In this document: in pieces, positions 12,175 through 24,405 of the stretch
How the letters are laid out: every line of letters starts with the position of its first letter
Numbering within the stretch: position 1 is the first letter of the stretch
Source: Anthostomella pinea
Lineage: Eukaryota; Ascomycota; Sordariomycetes; Xylariales; Xylariaceae
Length of the DNA: 64,000 nucleotides
Assembly (NCBI GenBank): GCA_963556695.1
Contig: CAUWAG010000008.1
Location: 1,550,001 to 1,614,000 of the forward strand
Direction of reading: 5' to 3'
Notes under the pieces: generated by a model
Database searches by the model: none
The model's input: only the letters and a program-made list of their open reading frames with translations
What the model was told of the DNA's origin: nothing
Translations under genes and position numbers: made by a program

Positions 12175-15100
12175 ATGGGAGAGCCACTGTCTGACGAAAT
12201 CTACCTGCCCCCCTTGGAACCGTGTCTCAAGGGCGAGACGCTCATTCTGTGAGTATACACAGCTGCCCACCCGTGCAACTCTGGACTAGTTGAGGAGGCT
12301 GACCTTACGCGCCCTTTTCCAGATCATGGAGTATTGTTGCTTCAGCATTGATGGATCCTTCGGGTCATCGTCAGAGCAGCCAGAACATCCTTGACTTCTT
12401 CACCGACCCCCTCGTCCAGTCATTCTTTACCCAACCCGGCTCTGCATTCGAGGCGCCGGGCAAGAAGGACTATCACCATGCCCATGCGACCTTTGTCAAG
12501 AAGACTTCTGCTATCCACGTCACCCCGACCACGAACGACAAGTACGACATAAACGTCATTACGGAAGACGCTGGATGGCTGAGCCAGACTGCTGGCATCA
12601 GCGAGGTAGCTGCTCTACGAGTCGCCGTGATCGAACATCAGTCTCGACCTAGGAGTCAACTACTTGGACCTATCTCGAACCAGGATATCGCAAATCTACG
12701 AGGAGCTGCAGGTGCTGGCAATGCGCAAACATCCAATGTCCTACCTGGACTCACCATATCCGCGACGCTCGATGCCGCCGATATCCAGGCAGAATTCGAG
12801 AAAAAAGAGAACAGGCAGCGGCGCATATTCCAGACCTACCTGTCCGAGCGGCGTCACTACGCGGCTACAAATGACTATATCTTTACCTTGTTGTTGCAGG
12901 AAGAGCTCCCAACGTCGGCGGCTACAGATGCCTCCAGACTTATTCGGAGGTCATTCCTGGAAGCCTTTGGAATGTCTCCTAAGCAGGCCCAGAAGTCACC
13001 CGCCGATACCCCTACCAAAACGTTCCATGCCCTGGCTTCACAATACCTGAGTCTGTTACCAGACTCCATTCAACGTGCCAAGACTCCCCTCGACAGTGTT
13101 GTGCAAGACATGACCGAGGAGATCCAGGAGCAGTGGACCCAGACATGTCTGGCCGAGACCCTACATCGGATGATTGTGGCATTTCAGCTTCTGGATTTGT
13201 CATGTGACGCTTTCGTATCAGAGGATCTCGCCAAGCAATGGTTCTCGCTTGTCGAAGAATTCAGCTTCTTAGAACAGTTGCAAGGGGTAAGTCACAAACC
13301 CAAGTCTACTTACTGTGAGATGTGCCGTTCCTTATACGAGTTCTAGTTCCCGGGTAGCATCTCAGATTTGATGGCTCCGTTGCAATGTCTCGTTTGCGTT
13401 ATATCTTTGTCAGTTCTCAACCTTCCAAGGATGATGGCCTTTTTCGAAGGAGAGATAGATCTCGATACGGAAACCGAGTTTATCGCAATATCAAGCGTTC
13501 TCGAGCGGATACATGACGTACTCGAGGGCGCCGTCACCTTGGGCTCGGCATACTTGGCACCAGTCTTATTTGCATGGGTCCCAGTCGTGCATGCCATGTT
13601 CTCATCATATCAAGAGCGGGCTGAAAAACGGGATGCTATTCAGAATGAGAAGGCAGTCGAGAATTACGATTCGAACACGCAGATGATCCCCAGCGCTGGC
13701 AGGAGGAATTCTGCTGGGAGTATCACTACCATCGACAAGAGAAGATATGACGACTTTCTCATCAACAGGAATCTGGATCGGGATTTCCAGAGGATGCAGC
13801 TGCTCGCAGTGGTTGTGACAGACGAGGCAGATGTCTATGACATTATTGCCACAATGGCATCGTGCCTTGGCCCGACAGATCAGGCTTTTTTCCCTGCTTC
13901 GGTGAGCTCCCGAATGAGAGCAGCTTTCTTGGACGTGCTGAAAGCCACCTACCCCTTCGTAGGGTACAAGTCTGAACCTGTCAGCGCCTTGTTATCAGTC
14001 CTGTCCGGTGGTCAAGGGTACTGGGACCTTTCGGCCCCTGGCAGTGTTCGGCAGCAAGATGTCCTTGCTCTGGCTCTGAATGACCCAGTGATTGTCGAGG
14101 GCTACTTCCAGCAGGCCCTTGACCGCTTCCCATACGAATTTCTCCCCTTTATCAATCTATGTCGCACTCTCTGCTGCTCTCCAGGCTCGCCCGACAGTGC
14201 TAACCAGGAACTGATTCTCCGGCTGCTGCAAAAAACCCCGACCCTCACTTTCACTCTACCGGACGATTTCACTGATTATCAGCTCGCCCACGAGGATGAG
14301 AACACCAATGCCTTTCAGTTCATGGACGATTTCCCTCTCCTTTCGCATGTTGCCAGTCGCAAAAGACTGACCATGGAGGAGGAGCCATTTGCAATCCCAG
14401 CGGGGACGTACGGTCGGTTCATCGTTGACGAGGGGCGAATAGTCCGGGTAGAATATGAACATTCTGCTCTGGCCCTACTCGGCAAACGGTTAGAGGCTAA
14501 CCTCTCTGCCAACAAGTACCGCCTGGAACTCGGCATGCTTACCTTTGACGAAACGGCAGAAATCATCTCGTTGTTAGCAACCTTGATACGGGTCGAGGTC
14601 CTTAAAGCCTCAGAATTAGGCCACAACGCTGCGGAAGCCTCGGAAACTGGGCTGGCCATCATAGCCGAGAGCAGCCGAGTCCTCCCACGTACGAAAGACA
14701 TAATAACGGTGGTTTGTGACACACTAGACGCTCTCCTGGATGGAGAGCCGGATAGCTCTGGTCTCACGGCCTTGACAGCCTGTCTGCAGTTCTTGCACTC
14801 TGTCTTGCCAATATGTCCAGGAAGAGTCTGGTCATACATGGCAAGATGCGCACTCCTTGGCAATCAATCCCAAGGCGGCCGACTAGCTCGACTAGTAGGC
14901 AACCTTGACCTCTCCGATGTCCAGTTCGACCTCTTGAAATCCTCTATGCGGCTCTTTTCTAGTCTCACAGACAGTGCTATGGCCAGTTCAGTGCGACGAA
15001 AATTCAGTTCGAAGACCACTTCCCGACAACGCTCGACAGAGAACGTCTGGCTCGGCGTTTCAGACAAAATCGTCGCCCAAATATCGCTTGCCATTTCACA

Positions 15101-17879
15101 AGCGGCTGTGGATGTTATGGAAAGCTCTTCTACTTGGCGATTCCCCTCCGACCTGGACCGCATGATCATCGTCCGTGACGTCGTGCCGCTGATGGACAAG
15201 GTGATACACTATTCGTTCAGCATGGACGATATAACTGCAAAGACTGCCTTGATATATGCACTGCAACCAGCTGCTAAATATGTCATCGATAGTTTTCTTG
15301 CTCCCTCTGCGGGCAGTCTCCGTGTTCTGCCGCTTCTGGCGACATTAGTCGCGGCAACACAAGAACCTCAATCTACTATTTATGCGAATCGGTCACAAGT
15401 ATTTCGGACCCAAACACTTGCCGCTCTTGGACTCGCAACAAGTTTGGTGAGAGTGGCGAACTACTTCGATCGGTCTTCGACGACAGTCGAGCATCAACTA
15501 TTCAAAGCAGCACCATTTGTCGCTCGTATATGCGCCCGCGACGATGCGTTCAAAAGGTCCGCCGTTGAACTGCTGGAATCGCTAGTCATCAGTGCTGGAA
15601 AAACCATCGGAGAACCGCCGTCTCTACTTGGATATCTCGGCCCACAGATATCTCGGTCCTTCCTCCAACTCCTGTCCACTTTGGATCGGCCTTTTGACCA
15701 GGCTCAGGAGGCCAACACCATATGGCATTTCTTCTCCACTATTGTACGCAACAGACAGCAGTGGATGGCAAACTGCCTTCTCACGGGCAAGACCCCACGC
15801 GATGCCCGAAATGGTAACAACAAGGCAGCGGAAGCTTCGTCAAGTTCCGTTCTCGCTTCTGCCCTCGAAAGGCTTGCATCCATAGCAAGCCTTGAGAGCT
15901 CGGAAGCTCTCGCCATCCTGGATTTCATCACTTCGGCCCAGAACTACTGGCCTTGGACTATCTTCACCCTGCAGAAGAACACCAAGTTCCTGACCGAGCT
16001 TAGAGCCTTTGTCCGAGACCTGCAACCCGCCTCTCTCACATCCAAGTCGAATGTCCTGCAGGCCTGCAATGAGGCTCGGATCGCCGCCTATGTTGCAGAA
16101 ATATTTGCCATGCAATTCTTCCATCTCCGACAGATCGATCAAGCGGGTCCCTTTGCTAAAGATTTGACTCAGGACTTGGATTACTACCTACGGGACGGTG
16201 TCGCAGTTTCGGGTTACAACAGAGGCCTTCATGTCAACTTCGCCCGGAACTTCGGCAATCAGTATCCTGGCTGTTCTCTGGACAATTTCAAGCGGACCTT
16301 GTTCGAGCCTCGTTCGCTTGGACTGAGTTTCTATTATGCACTTGGTTCTGCGGACAAGATGCTCAAATTTGACCCAGGCTGGATAGGACCACGTAACAAT
16401 GGATTCAGAAGCGAGATGGAGAAGGCCAACGCGAACCTGTCCTTGGTCGATGCTCAAGTGGTAAGATACCTATTAAAAACTTCCACCATCACCAAGATAT
16501 AGCTAACGTGCAAATAGTCTCTATACCACTCTTGGGAATTTCTTCTACTCGAACTCAGCACATGTTTGCCAAAGAATGACACGTTGAAGAAGCAATCCCT
16601 ACAGGTTGCCCAGCAGTGCCTGGAGGCCAACCAGGAAACCCACTCTCATGACCAAGTTTTCGAGCGGCTTGCAGAATCTCGAGTCAATCTAGCGCTCATG
16701 CTGGTACAACGAGTTGTTGACAGCGCTCCGTCTCCGGGCGACGTTGCCCAACTTCTGAACGCCATATGGGCAACAGTGAGCAGCTTTCCGGAACCGTACG
16801 CACCTCAGAACATTGCATTGTACCGGACGCTCTTAAAATTGCTCTATGTCACATTACGAGCACAAGTTCGGTCGTATGCTCACATCGACCTCAAAGCTTC
16901 TATGCGAGATAATCAGGGAAATAGTATATCGACTGCTACGATCTCACAGACAATCTTTAGCATTCTGGACACCGTCGTTTCAAAGGGGTTCCGAACTGTA
17001 GTGTCTTTGATTCACGACTCGGAGTCTTCCATCTCAACGGAGGACGTCGCTATCATAAACGCAATCCTACAAGCTTGCCTCTGCGCGCCCGGGATGGATC
17101 AGAGCCAGACCCAGATTCTGAACATCATGGCTACTCATGACGCTGTGCAGGCCGCAGTATCGCTGTACTCGTGGGCAGATAAGCTTGCCGAACAAGGCGA
17201 TCCCATTTACGGCGAGCTGTCGCTCCTCTTCCTTCTCGAGCTGTCGGCGTTGCCCCTCGTAGCTGAGCAGTTGGCTTGTGATGGTTTGCTGAACCATCTC
17301 ACCTCGGCTAACTTGGCCGCCTACTTACGTCGGCCCAACGTGTCGCCATTTGCTGACTCGGTTGGGCCACAGCGATGTTACAGCATATGGGCCAGGGGCA
17401 TCGTGCCTATTCTCCTCAACATCCTATCCGCCTTGGGGGCCACAATCGCCCCGGAAGTAGCGTATGTGCTGAATCAATTCCCGAACCTGATGCAGTCTAG
17501 CATGGAACGACTTGAAGCACCCAGTGATAGCCGGCGACGAGGCCGTGACCGGGCCTACGTCACACTCCTCTCCGTGTCCGAGATACACTCGTTGGCTCTC
17601 ATAACGCGTGTACTCGGCCCCTTGCGCACCAACAATGCCAGGGACGTGCCGGCGGTCGAGTGGGACTCGGCAACACTCCTAGAAAACGTCGAATGGTGGC
17701 TTGACCACCGCAACACTCTGAGGGACAGGCTGGTACCTCTGGGGCCAAGGGAAGCGGAGTGGAAGACCATAGCGCCTTCCGATTGGGACAAGAAGCGTGG
17801 CTGCGAGAGCAGGCTCGAGGCCAAAGTGGTTGAACAGCTGGACGTGGTCCGGACTGTACTCGGTGAGGGCTTGGAGTAA
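12175..17879 (+). CDS. NUP188: Nucleoporin Nup188
   Basis: Four exons: 12175-12248, 12323-13286, 13347-16460, 16518-17879, totalling 1837 aa, close to the size of other fungal Nup188 proteins. The first exon gives EIYLPPLEPCLKGETLIL, which joins to SWSIVASALMDPSG, the conserved N-terminal helix of the family. The remainder is an almost entirely alpha-helical solenoid without catalytic motifs, as expected of this inner-ring scaffold nucleoporin that partners Nic96 and Pom152 in the nuclear pore. Donors are GTGAGT, GTAAGT and GTAAGA; every splice junction keeps frame. Nup192 is the closest paralogue, but the N-terminus and total length favour Nup188. The coding sequence is uninterrupted, so the gene appears functional. 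Confidence 0.9.
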
Positions 17880-18581
17880 CGCATTCCAGGGACGGGTGAT
17901 CCTATAGATAGCTTTTGGAGCAGCTGTTGCTTGCTGAGGTCGAACGGGAGTTTGTCATGTATCAGTTCGGAGGGTGCCAGACGGAGCATCGACGCTACGG
18001 CGTCCGGGCGTTTTCTCTTGCGGGTTTGGAAAGCAATGGACAAAAGACAGATGCATCTGATCTAAACGTCAGCGTGCGAGAGAAAGTATCAGTGTAATAC
18101 TAGCATGAACATATGATGACCCTGATAGGGGACAAGTTCATTCAGCGTTCATGGAGAGCTCAGTTATGGTTGAATGGTGATATCCGTAATCAACTATTGT
18201 TGGAAGTGTTACAACAAGGCCTGTGGTAGGGTCTCGGTAGATATGTTGTTACAAAAGGCCCCTGGGCCAAGGGCCAAACACCAGCTGATGATGGACCTGA
18301 ATCGTCCGTCCTATGCTCAGACAACACCGTCGAGGGCCATTTAGAACCTAGACAAGCAAACGTCGCAGCAACCTCTCTACCTCCTCCTTCTGTTCTACCA
18401 ATCATACACGAGCTCTGGGCCAACACCAACACCAGCACCTCCGAAACCTCTCCACCTATCCTTGTATTGTGCAATCCAATCCAACACTCCCACGCCCCTG
18501 ATATATAAATGGTCGTCTCGACAACCCCCTGAAGTCGAAGTCGAAGGCGAAGCGGCAGAGAAGGTAGTAGGTAGCATGTTT
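17880..18581. other. Convergent intergenic region
   Basis: About 700 bases between the 3' ends of the Nup188 gene (+) and the Tim9 gene (-). Only shadow ORFs without motifs. Presumably 3' UTRs and terminators. Confidence 0.6.
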
Positions 18582-19086
18582 TTACCGCGGCGGCGGGCCC
18601 TGCTGGCTCATCTGGGCGTTGTGCTCCTGGAAGCGCTCGCTCAGGCGCTGCGACAGGGCCATGTGCTTCTGCACGCAGCGGCTGACGCAGCCCGTCTCGC
18701 GCGTCGACAGCGACTTGGACGTAAAGTCGTCGACGCACGACATGAAGCAGTGGTCTACTAGGTTGCTGAAGAGCTGTGGTTTTGGAAATGTGTCAGCGCG
18801 TGTGGCCCTCGGGATGGGAGAGGTACGGTAGAGATGAGGGATTGTATTGGATGGGATTGGCCATGCTTGGCTATGGGATGCGTCGGCCGGGGCATGGGAT
18901 GGGATGGGATGCTGGTAGGGACGCTGGACCTGGACGTGTACGTACACCGAGAAACTCCTTGATCTGGCGCTTCTGCATGCGCTGCTCCAGCTCGCGGTTC
19001 TCGCTTGCGCTGAGTCTGTCGGTCGTATTGAATTAGCATTGCTCTCTTCCGCAGGTATGGTAGGGTCCCCTTGCATACCCTTCCAT
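18582..19086 (-). CDS. tim9: Mitochondrial intermembrane-space chaperone Tim9
   Basis: Three exons on the minus strand: 19086-19079 (only 8 nt, ATGGAAGG), 19015-18946 and 18773-18582, giving 89 aa. The spliced start [20 protein letters not shown] matches the fungal Tim9 N-terminus. The core holds the twin CX3C motif, Cys35-x3-Cys39 (CFMSC) and Cys55-x3-Cys59 (CVSRC), with [14 protein letters not shown] between. Small Tims form a Tim9-Tim10 hexamer that escorts hydrophobic carrier precursors across the intermembrane space; the cysteines form two disulfides through Mia40. Donors are GTATGC and GTACGT; acceptors GACAG and CACAG. The tiny first exon is forced, because a stop codon lies directly upstream of exon 2 in frame. 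The protein ends in GPPPR. Confidence 0.92.
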
Positions 19087-19641
19087 AGTTGTGGATGTGT
19101 CGGGGTGGTATACGGTTGCGGTGTTGAAGTTCGAATAGCGAATGGCAGAGCGGGTGTGATTGTGATGTGACGGGAGCTTCCAAAGCTGGCTTCCTTTCGA
19201 TGTTGAAAAGTTGCTTTGGGACCGGTCGGCTGGACCCATCAGAGCTCCCGTCCCCCGTCATGTCCGTCCCGTCCCTGGACCTTCACAATCGATAGCGGCG
19301 TCGGGTTTTCCATGAACCGCCGCCAGGGATTGGGTCCGCCCGCGATAAGCAATCAGGCCAATCAGCTCCAACTCTAATATTCTAGCTCGCGGGGCAGCAG
19401 CCAGACCGCCCGCCAATCGATTGGAATATTTTCGAGTTGGGACAAAAAAAAGAGTTCATAGTGCGATCCCGATAAACTCGAGATCCGACGAATACTGCCA
19501 ACACCAGCAAACCTCCGTCGCAGCTCTTCCCCTCGACATCTCTTAGAAGTCTCTCTCTCTTGCAGAGGAAGTTTTCCACCTGCCTATCCGACGAGCCAAC
19601 AAGATTCGGAAGAGAGCCGCAGGGCAAAATAAAATATCACA
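19087..19641. promoter_or_regulatory. Shared divergent promoter region, TIM9 / MRT4
   Basis: About 555 bases between the divergent start codons of the Tim9 (-) and Mrt4 (+) genes, with pyrimidine-rich tracts near 19545-19565 (CTCTCTCTCTTG). No gene supported. Both neighbours are constitutive growth genes, consistent with a shared bidirectional promoter (inference). Confidence 0.6.
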
Positions 19642-20628
19642 ATGCCCAAATCAAAACGAGCCAAGGTCGTCCACCTGACGCAGGTGACCAAGAAGACGCG
19701 CGAGCACAAGGAGCGCCTGTTCGAGAGCATACGCGAGTGCATCCCGCAGTACCAGCACTGCTTCGTCTTCGGCATCGACAACATGCGCAACACATACCTC
19801 AAGACCGTGCGCCAGGAGCTGACCGATAGCCGGTACGTTCGTTGTCTTAAACTCCCCGCCCTCAAGCAGCTAGCTGGTCCCCGTTCTCCAGGCAGAGTGA
19901 GCGAGGGCCTGTTACAATGGTGGACTCCTCGTCGCGCAAGCTGCGTACTTTCGTTCCCAGCCCAACTCATAAATCCAATGCGCAAATCTACTCAGCTACC
20001 TACTACGAAGAATCCAAGCTAACCCCACCTCCTCCCCAACAGCCTCTTCTTCGGCAAGACCAAGCTCATGTCGAAGGCACTAGGCCACAGCCCCGAAGAC
20101 AGCTACGCCGACAACATCTACAAGCTGACCCCCTACCTCAAGGGCACAGTCGGCCTAATCTTCACAAACCAGTCACCCCAAGAAATCCAGGCCTACTTCG
20201 CAGCGCTATCGCACGTCGACTTCGCGCGCGCCGGCGCCGTCGCGCCCCGCGACTTCGTCATCCCCTACGGCGTCGTGCACAGCACCGCCGGCGGGGTCCC
20301 CACCGAGCACGACGTGCCGCTCGGCCACACCGTCGAGCCCGAGCTGCGCCGCCTCGGCGTGCCGACGCGCATGGTGAAAGGGCGAGTCGTGCTGGAGGAG
20401 CCGCCCGAGGGCGGCGAGGGGCTGAAGGATGGCGGCATCGTCGTCTGCCGCAAGGGCGACGTGCTCGATTCGCGCCAGACGCGCCTGTTGAAGCTGTTTA
20501 GCGTCTGTCTGAGCGAGTTCAGGGTGAAGGTGTTGGCGTACTGGAGCGCGGCGAATGGGGAGGTCACCGAGGTAGACGCGGAGGCTATGGAGGGTGTCGA
20601 GGATGCGGTGGTCGCGGACAGCGAGTAA
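19642..20628 (+). CDS. mrt4: Ribosome assembly factor Mrt4 (mRNA turnover protein 4)
   Basis: Two exons, 19642-19832 and 20043-20628, giving 258 aa; donor GTACGT, acceptor AACAG, frame retained through [12 protein letters not shown]. The protein begins [18 protein letters not shown] and carries the uL10/P0-like fold: [50 protein letters not shown] and the C-terminal insertion with [14 protein letters not shown] and [19 protein letters not shown]. Mrt4 occupies the P0 stalk site on pre-60S particles in the nucleolus and is exchanged for P0 late in maturation. It lacks the acidic stalk C-terminus of P0, which separates it from ribosomal P0 itself. The last 20 residues are acidic. Confidence 0.93.
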
Positions 20629-21621
20629 GGAACTGGCAAGCGGGCATGTGAGTTGCTGTTGTCTCGACTGCTTCTCGTAGATAAGTTTGTGTGCATTTTT
20701 ACGGCGATACCACGGGTTGCTGGGTCTGGCGTTCGGTAGAGGGCAAAAAGAAATGCTGGGCTATGTCTAGGAATGAATGATATTCTACTGTTCCACCACA
20801 ATAATCCTGGTGGAAATCTCTGCTTCGTTGTTTCTCAAAAGGTTGATGGTAGGAGGGACCTCAGCGCAGTTCAACGGATGATACGCGCGACCTCACGCCC
20901 AGAAAACTGGGTTGAGCGCTGGCTGGCTTGGATTCCGCAGCTAGCTAGAATACATCACTTATCCTACAAACCGAGACCATGCAGCGAAGCTTCACCTACG
21001 CTTCTCAGCATAGTACACGAGAGCCCAAGGGCCGGGAACCATCGTTTCTGTCCACCTAAACGCCTCGGCATAGGCGTCCCGGTCAGTAGGCTTGTACATC
21101 CCTTACCTCTGACCTTACCTGATAGTTTTCACGATGCTTGTATTTCTGCTTGCAAACCTGATGCCATCCCCCTCTACTTCGGGCACACCCTAGGTCATTA
21201 TTGTAAAGTACATGAGAAAAGCATTACCTGTCCTAATCCTGGCGAGAGTAGTTCTGTGGGCAGTCAAGTTGTGAATGGATGGGTTGTAGGGGGGTTTGGC
21301 ACGAGGTTCTGAATAGAACGAGTTCCAAGGTGCAAGGGTCCGAAAAGGCAGAGGTCGACCTATGTTCCAGGAAGGTAAGAGGTCGGCCTCGAAAGGTCGT
21401 GTGAAGCATCCAGGCGTCTTTACCTTCACTTCCGGTCGTGATTATTGGTGGTACAGTTGATACAGGTCGTGTGCGTATTCTCCGTCGGCAGGCTTGATTC
21501 ATCTTACCCTTGCTTACCCTTGGTGGCGAAAGGCAGAAGGAAAGTCGGAAAGTAGGTGTGGAATACTGAAGACATGAGATACCCACCAAGACAAATCACC
21601 TTTGTCTCGATAAGAGCACAC
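20629..21621. other. Convergent intergenic region
   Basis: About 1 kb between Mrt4 (+) and U1-70K (-). A 179-codon plus-strand ORF at 20773-21312 shows no family motif and unlike composition; I do not support it as a gene. Confidence 0.55.
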
Positions 21622-23150
21622 TTAGTAGCGCCGGAGCTTTCGCGGGTCTTCGTAGCCGCCTTCGTATCCACGCTTGCGGCTGTCGTCGTCTCTGGAACGG
21701 TCGCTGTCGCGGAAGTCTCGTCCGCCGCGAACTGGTTCATAGTTGGAACCGCCTCGTCGGTCTCGGTCGCCGAATCTGCCACCGTCACGGCCTCCGTCAC
21801 GAGGTCCGCCAGATCTGTCATCATATGAGCGGCCGCCACGTGAGTCATACCCACCGCCATATCGGTCACGGTCACCGCCTCGGTCATCACCTCGGTCTCC
21901 TCCACCACCGCGGTCTCCTCCACCGCGGTCTCCGAAACGGCCGCCGCTACCACCATAACCAGGACCACCGGGGCCAGCTGGAGCGTTGGGAGGGGCACCA
22001 TAGCCGTTTTGCTGACCAAAGCCACGATCGCGACCTCCGCCAAAGCCTCCACGATCTCCGCCGCCTCGGAAACCCCCACGATCTCCGCCGCGAAAGCCTC
22101 CTCCGCGTCCACGGCCTCCTTGGAATCCTCCTCGGAAGCCTTCGCGGCCACCAAACCCATCGCGGCCGCCGAAGCCGCCACCAAATCCGCCCTGACCGGC
22201 TGGTCGAGGGGCTGCAGCTTTCGTATAACCTCGGCCACCCAGACCACCACCTAGACGACGAGGCTTCCAGCCCTTAACTGTTCGGCCTCTCTCGACATCT
22301 ACCTTGATTCGGCGGTCTTTGATGCGGATACCATCGCAACCATCTAGAGCAGCTAGTCACACGTGCGCAGCAACGCGCGTTTGTCAGTAAAGCCTTACCA
22401 GGTAATCATACCTTATGTTTACCGATGGGGAGACAGGGGAGAGATAGGCAAGCTTGAGGGCCAAAACCTCATGTGAGACACATGGTATAGCCATTTGGTA
22501 GGTTGGTGTGAATGGTCTGGAAAATCAATGGCTGTTTTACCTCTCATGTCTTTCTCACGCTCAAACACAACGAAAGCATATCCGCGGTGCGGCTTCTTCT
22601 TCTTATTGGGCCGTTCGTGCGCATGGGTATCAGTGATGATACGGATCTGTTCATGGTCAGCATAGGAACGTGGTGAAGCGGGAGTGAATGTAGCGCGTAC
22701 GCGTTCGATGGGTCCAAATCGCCCGAACTCCTTCTCGAGGTCATGTTCGTTGACGTCGTAGCTCAGGCGCGCTGCAATCAAAGTCTTGAACGGATCGCCA
22801 CGGATGTTTTGGTCCTCGGTTGATTTGTCTAAGGGTAGACAGTTAGCGCGCCGTGATCTTTGGGCTACTGGAGAGATGGTGTGGATGGATGACTGACAAG
22901 GTTCGGCAAGCAGCTGCTCCTGTTTCGCCTTCTTCTCGAGCTTTTTGCGATCGCGCATTTCAAGCCAACTCTCCGTGGGCACATATACATCCGTTTCCTT
23001 GTAAGCCGCGAGCGCCGGGAGGTACTCGCCAAGGCCGGTGATGGCATGCGTCTTGCGTTCCTGAGGAGCGTGGTCGGGCGCAGGCACCCATCGCAAGGGT
23101 GGGCGCGGCGCAAAGAGTGCCAGAAGGTTGGGGGGCAGCTTGTCTGTCAT
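21622..23150 (-). CDS. snp1: U1 small nuclear ribonucleoprotein 70 kDa (U1-70K)
   Basis: Three exons on the minus strand: 23150-22898, 22828-22541, 22352-21622, giving 423 aa. The N-terminus [17 protein letters not shown] is the U1 snRNP70 signature. One RRM follows (about residues 98-195), with RNP2-like [10 protein letters not shown] and RNP1-like RGYAFVVFE, then [20 protein letters not shown] and [17 protein letters not shown]. The C-terminal 200 residues are a Gly/Arg/Asp-rich RGG domain ending EDPRKLRRY. It binds U1 snRNA stem-loop I and helps recognise 5' splice sites. The first donor is an atypical GTCAGT, placed because it alone keeps frame into [14 protein letters not shown] second long ORF overlapping the RGG region in another frame is a composition artefact. 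Confidence 0.93.
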
Positions 23151-23520
23151 GATCCCAAAGCTTGAGGTTTTCAGGAGATGTCAGAAAGATGCAGGCGATG
23201 ACAGGGATATCCAGGGATGAATTGCTCGCAGAGATGGAACAAAAGGGACTCGAGAAATAACGAGCGAGGTGGCTTGAAAGAGAATGTGAAGGGATGGAGG
23301 TTTCGCGTGCGGCGTTGGGGTCAGTGGAAATTGATTCACCATCGCTCTGTCATTTTAGCCGATTATCACCCGCGCCATGCAGACTTGCACGCTAGCCCGT
23401 TCTGCACTAGCGCATCAAGCACCTAAGAGCTTGCTATCCTCGCTCCCTGAAATTTCGCGACAGTGACCAAACGGCTTTACGAATGTGATCTCGTCGAATA
23501 GCAACTTCACAAAGGCAACG
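23151..23520. promoter_or_regulatory. Shared divergent promoter region, U1-70K / mL43
   Basis: 370 bases separate the divergent ATGs of the U1-70K (-) and mL43 (+) genes. No ORF is supported; this interval must carry both promoters and 5' UTRs. Confidence 0.6.
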
Positions 23521-24045
23521 ATGACGATCAGGGCATTGGAGAAGGTGTCTGTCGGCCAGGTATGACTCTTACCACCTACAATCGTGTGGCGCTCTAGCGA
23601 TTGACTTTGAACCAGAATGGCGTTGGCGCCTTCATTCTACAATGCAAGAGAATGGACATTCACTACTGCGACTATTCCGGCAGCTCAAGAGGGATGAAGT
23701 AAGCCTCGTCGACCAGTCTACCTTGGGTGTCTTCTCTAACCATGGGTTGCCAGTGCTTTTATTAAATCCCAGCTAGCGAAGTTCGCTTCGACGCATCCTC
23801 AGATCGAATTCGCCGTCTCCCCACGTCCGCGCAAACACCCCGTCCTCACCGGCCACTACATCAACGGCAAACACAAGTCCATATGCGTCAAGAACATGGA
23901 CTCGCTACAAATACTGAAGAAGGCCGAGTTGTTACGGGATGCCAGCGGGGAGAAGATCAGGAAAGTCAACAAGCCCATCACGAGTATTACCGAGAGTGTC
24001 AGGGGTGTCTGGAGTCCATACCACGGGAAGGGAATGGCAGTGTAA
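23521..24045 (+). CDS. mrpl51: Mitochondrial large-subunit ribosomal protein mL43 (MRPL51 family)
   Basis: Three exons: 23521-23559, 23616-23698, 23754-24045, giving 137 aa. The spliced product has the L51/S25/CI-B8 thioredoxin-like domain: NGVGAFILQCKRMDIHYCDY, SGSSRGMNAFIKSQLAKFAS, then HPQIEFAVSPRPRKHPVLTG and HYINGKHKSICVKNMD. The family is found in the mitochondrial large ribosomal subunit and, as a related fold, in complex I subunit B8; the GRGM-like SSRGMN-FI core and RPRKHP motif favour mL43. Donors GTATGA and GTAAGC, acceptors ACCAG and GCCAG, all in phase. The 13-codon first exon is short but forced by frame. N-terminal region is basic, compatible with mitochondrial import. Confidence 0.9.
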
Positions 24046-24405
24046 GAGGGAGGGAGCAAGCAACTTTGCGAAGAGCAAACTGTACCATCATGTGTGGCTG
24101 TTACGAAAAACGGCTCGAACTGTACATCATGGGCTGGCGTACTTACATCATATAACGAGTCCCGAGATGCATGCAAGCAGCGTCTACACCCGAATTCGAG
24201 GAGACTACAAACGCATCCTCGCTTTGCCATGTTGATCGATTCGTCATTCTGTCACTTTTCACGTTTTGAATGGAGGTTGGGACTACAAAGAGGAGGGTAT
24301 TTATAGTCATGGTTCGTGCCCAATCTTCCGAGTCCATCCCACACCCATTCCCCCTTTTCCATCATACAGTCATGAGAAAAGTATTTCTAAAGTATCAAGG
24401 CCGCT
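24046..24405. other. Convergent intergenic region
   Basis: 360 bases between mL43 (+) and TPI (-). Nothing beyond short shadow ORFs; presumably the two 3' UTRs. Confidence 0.6.

Noticed and set aside
20773..21312. 179-codon plus-strand ORF between Mrt4 and U1-70K
   Set aside because: Composition unlike neighbouring genes and no recognisable family or splice context.
21504..22250. 248-codon minus-strand ORF
   Set aside because: An alternative frame of the Gly/Arg-rich U1-70K tail; its Ala/Val/Glu-rich composition is the expected frame-shift image of GGN codons.
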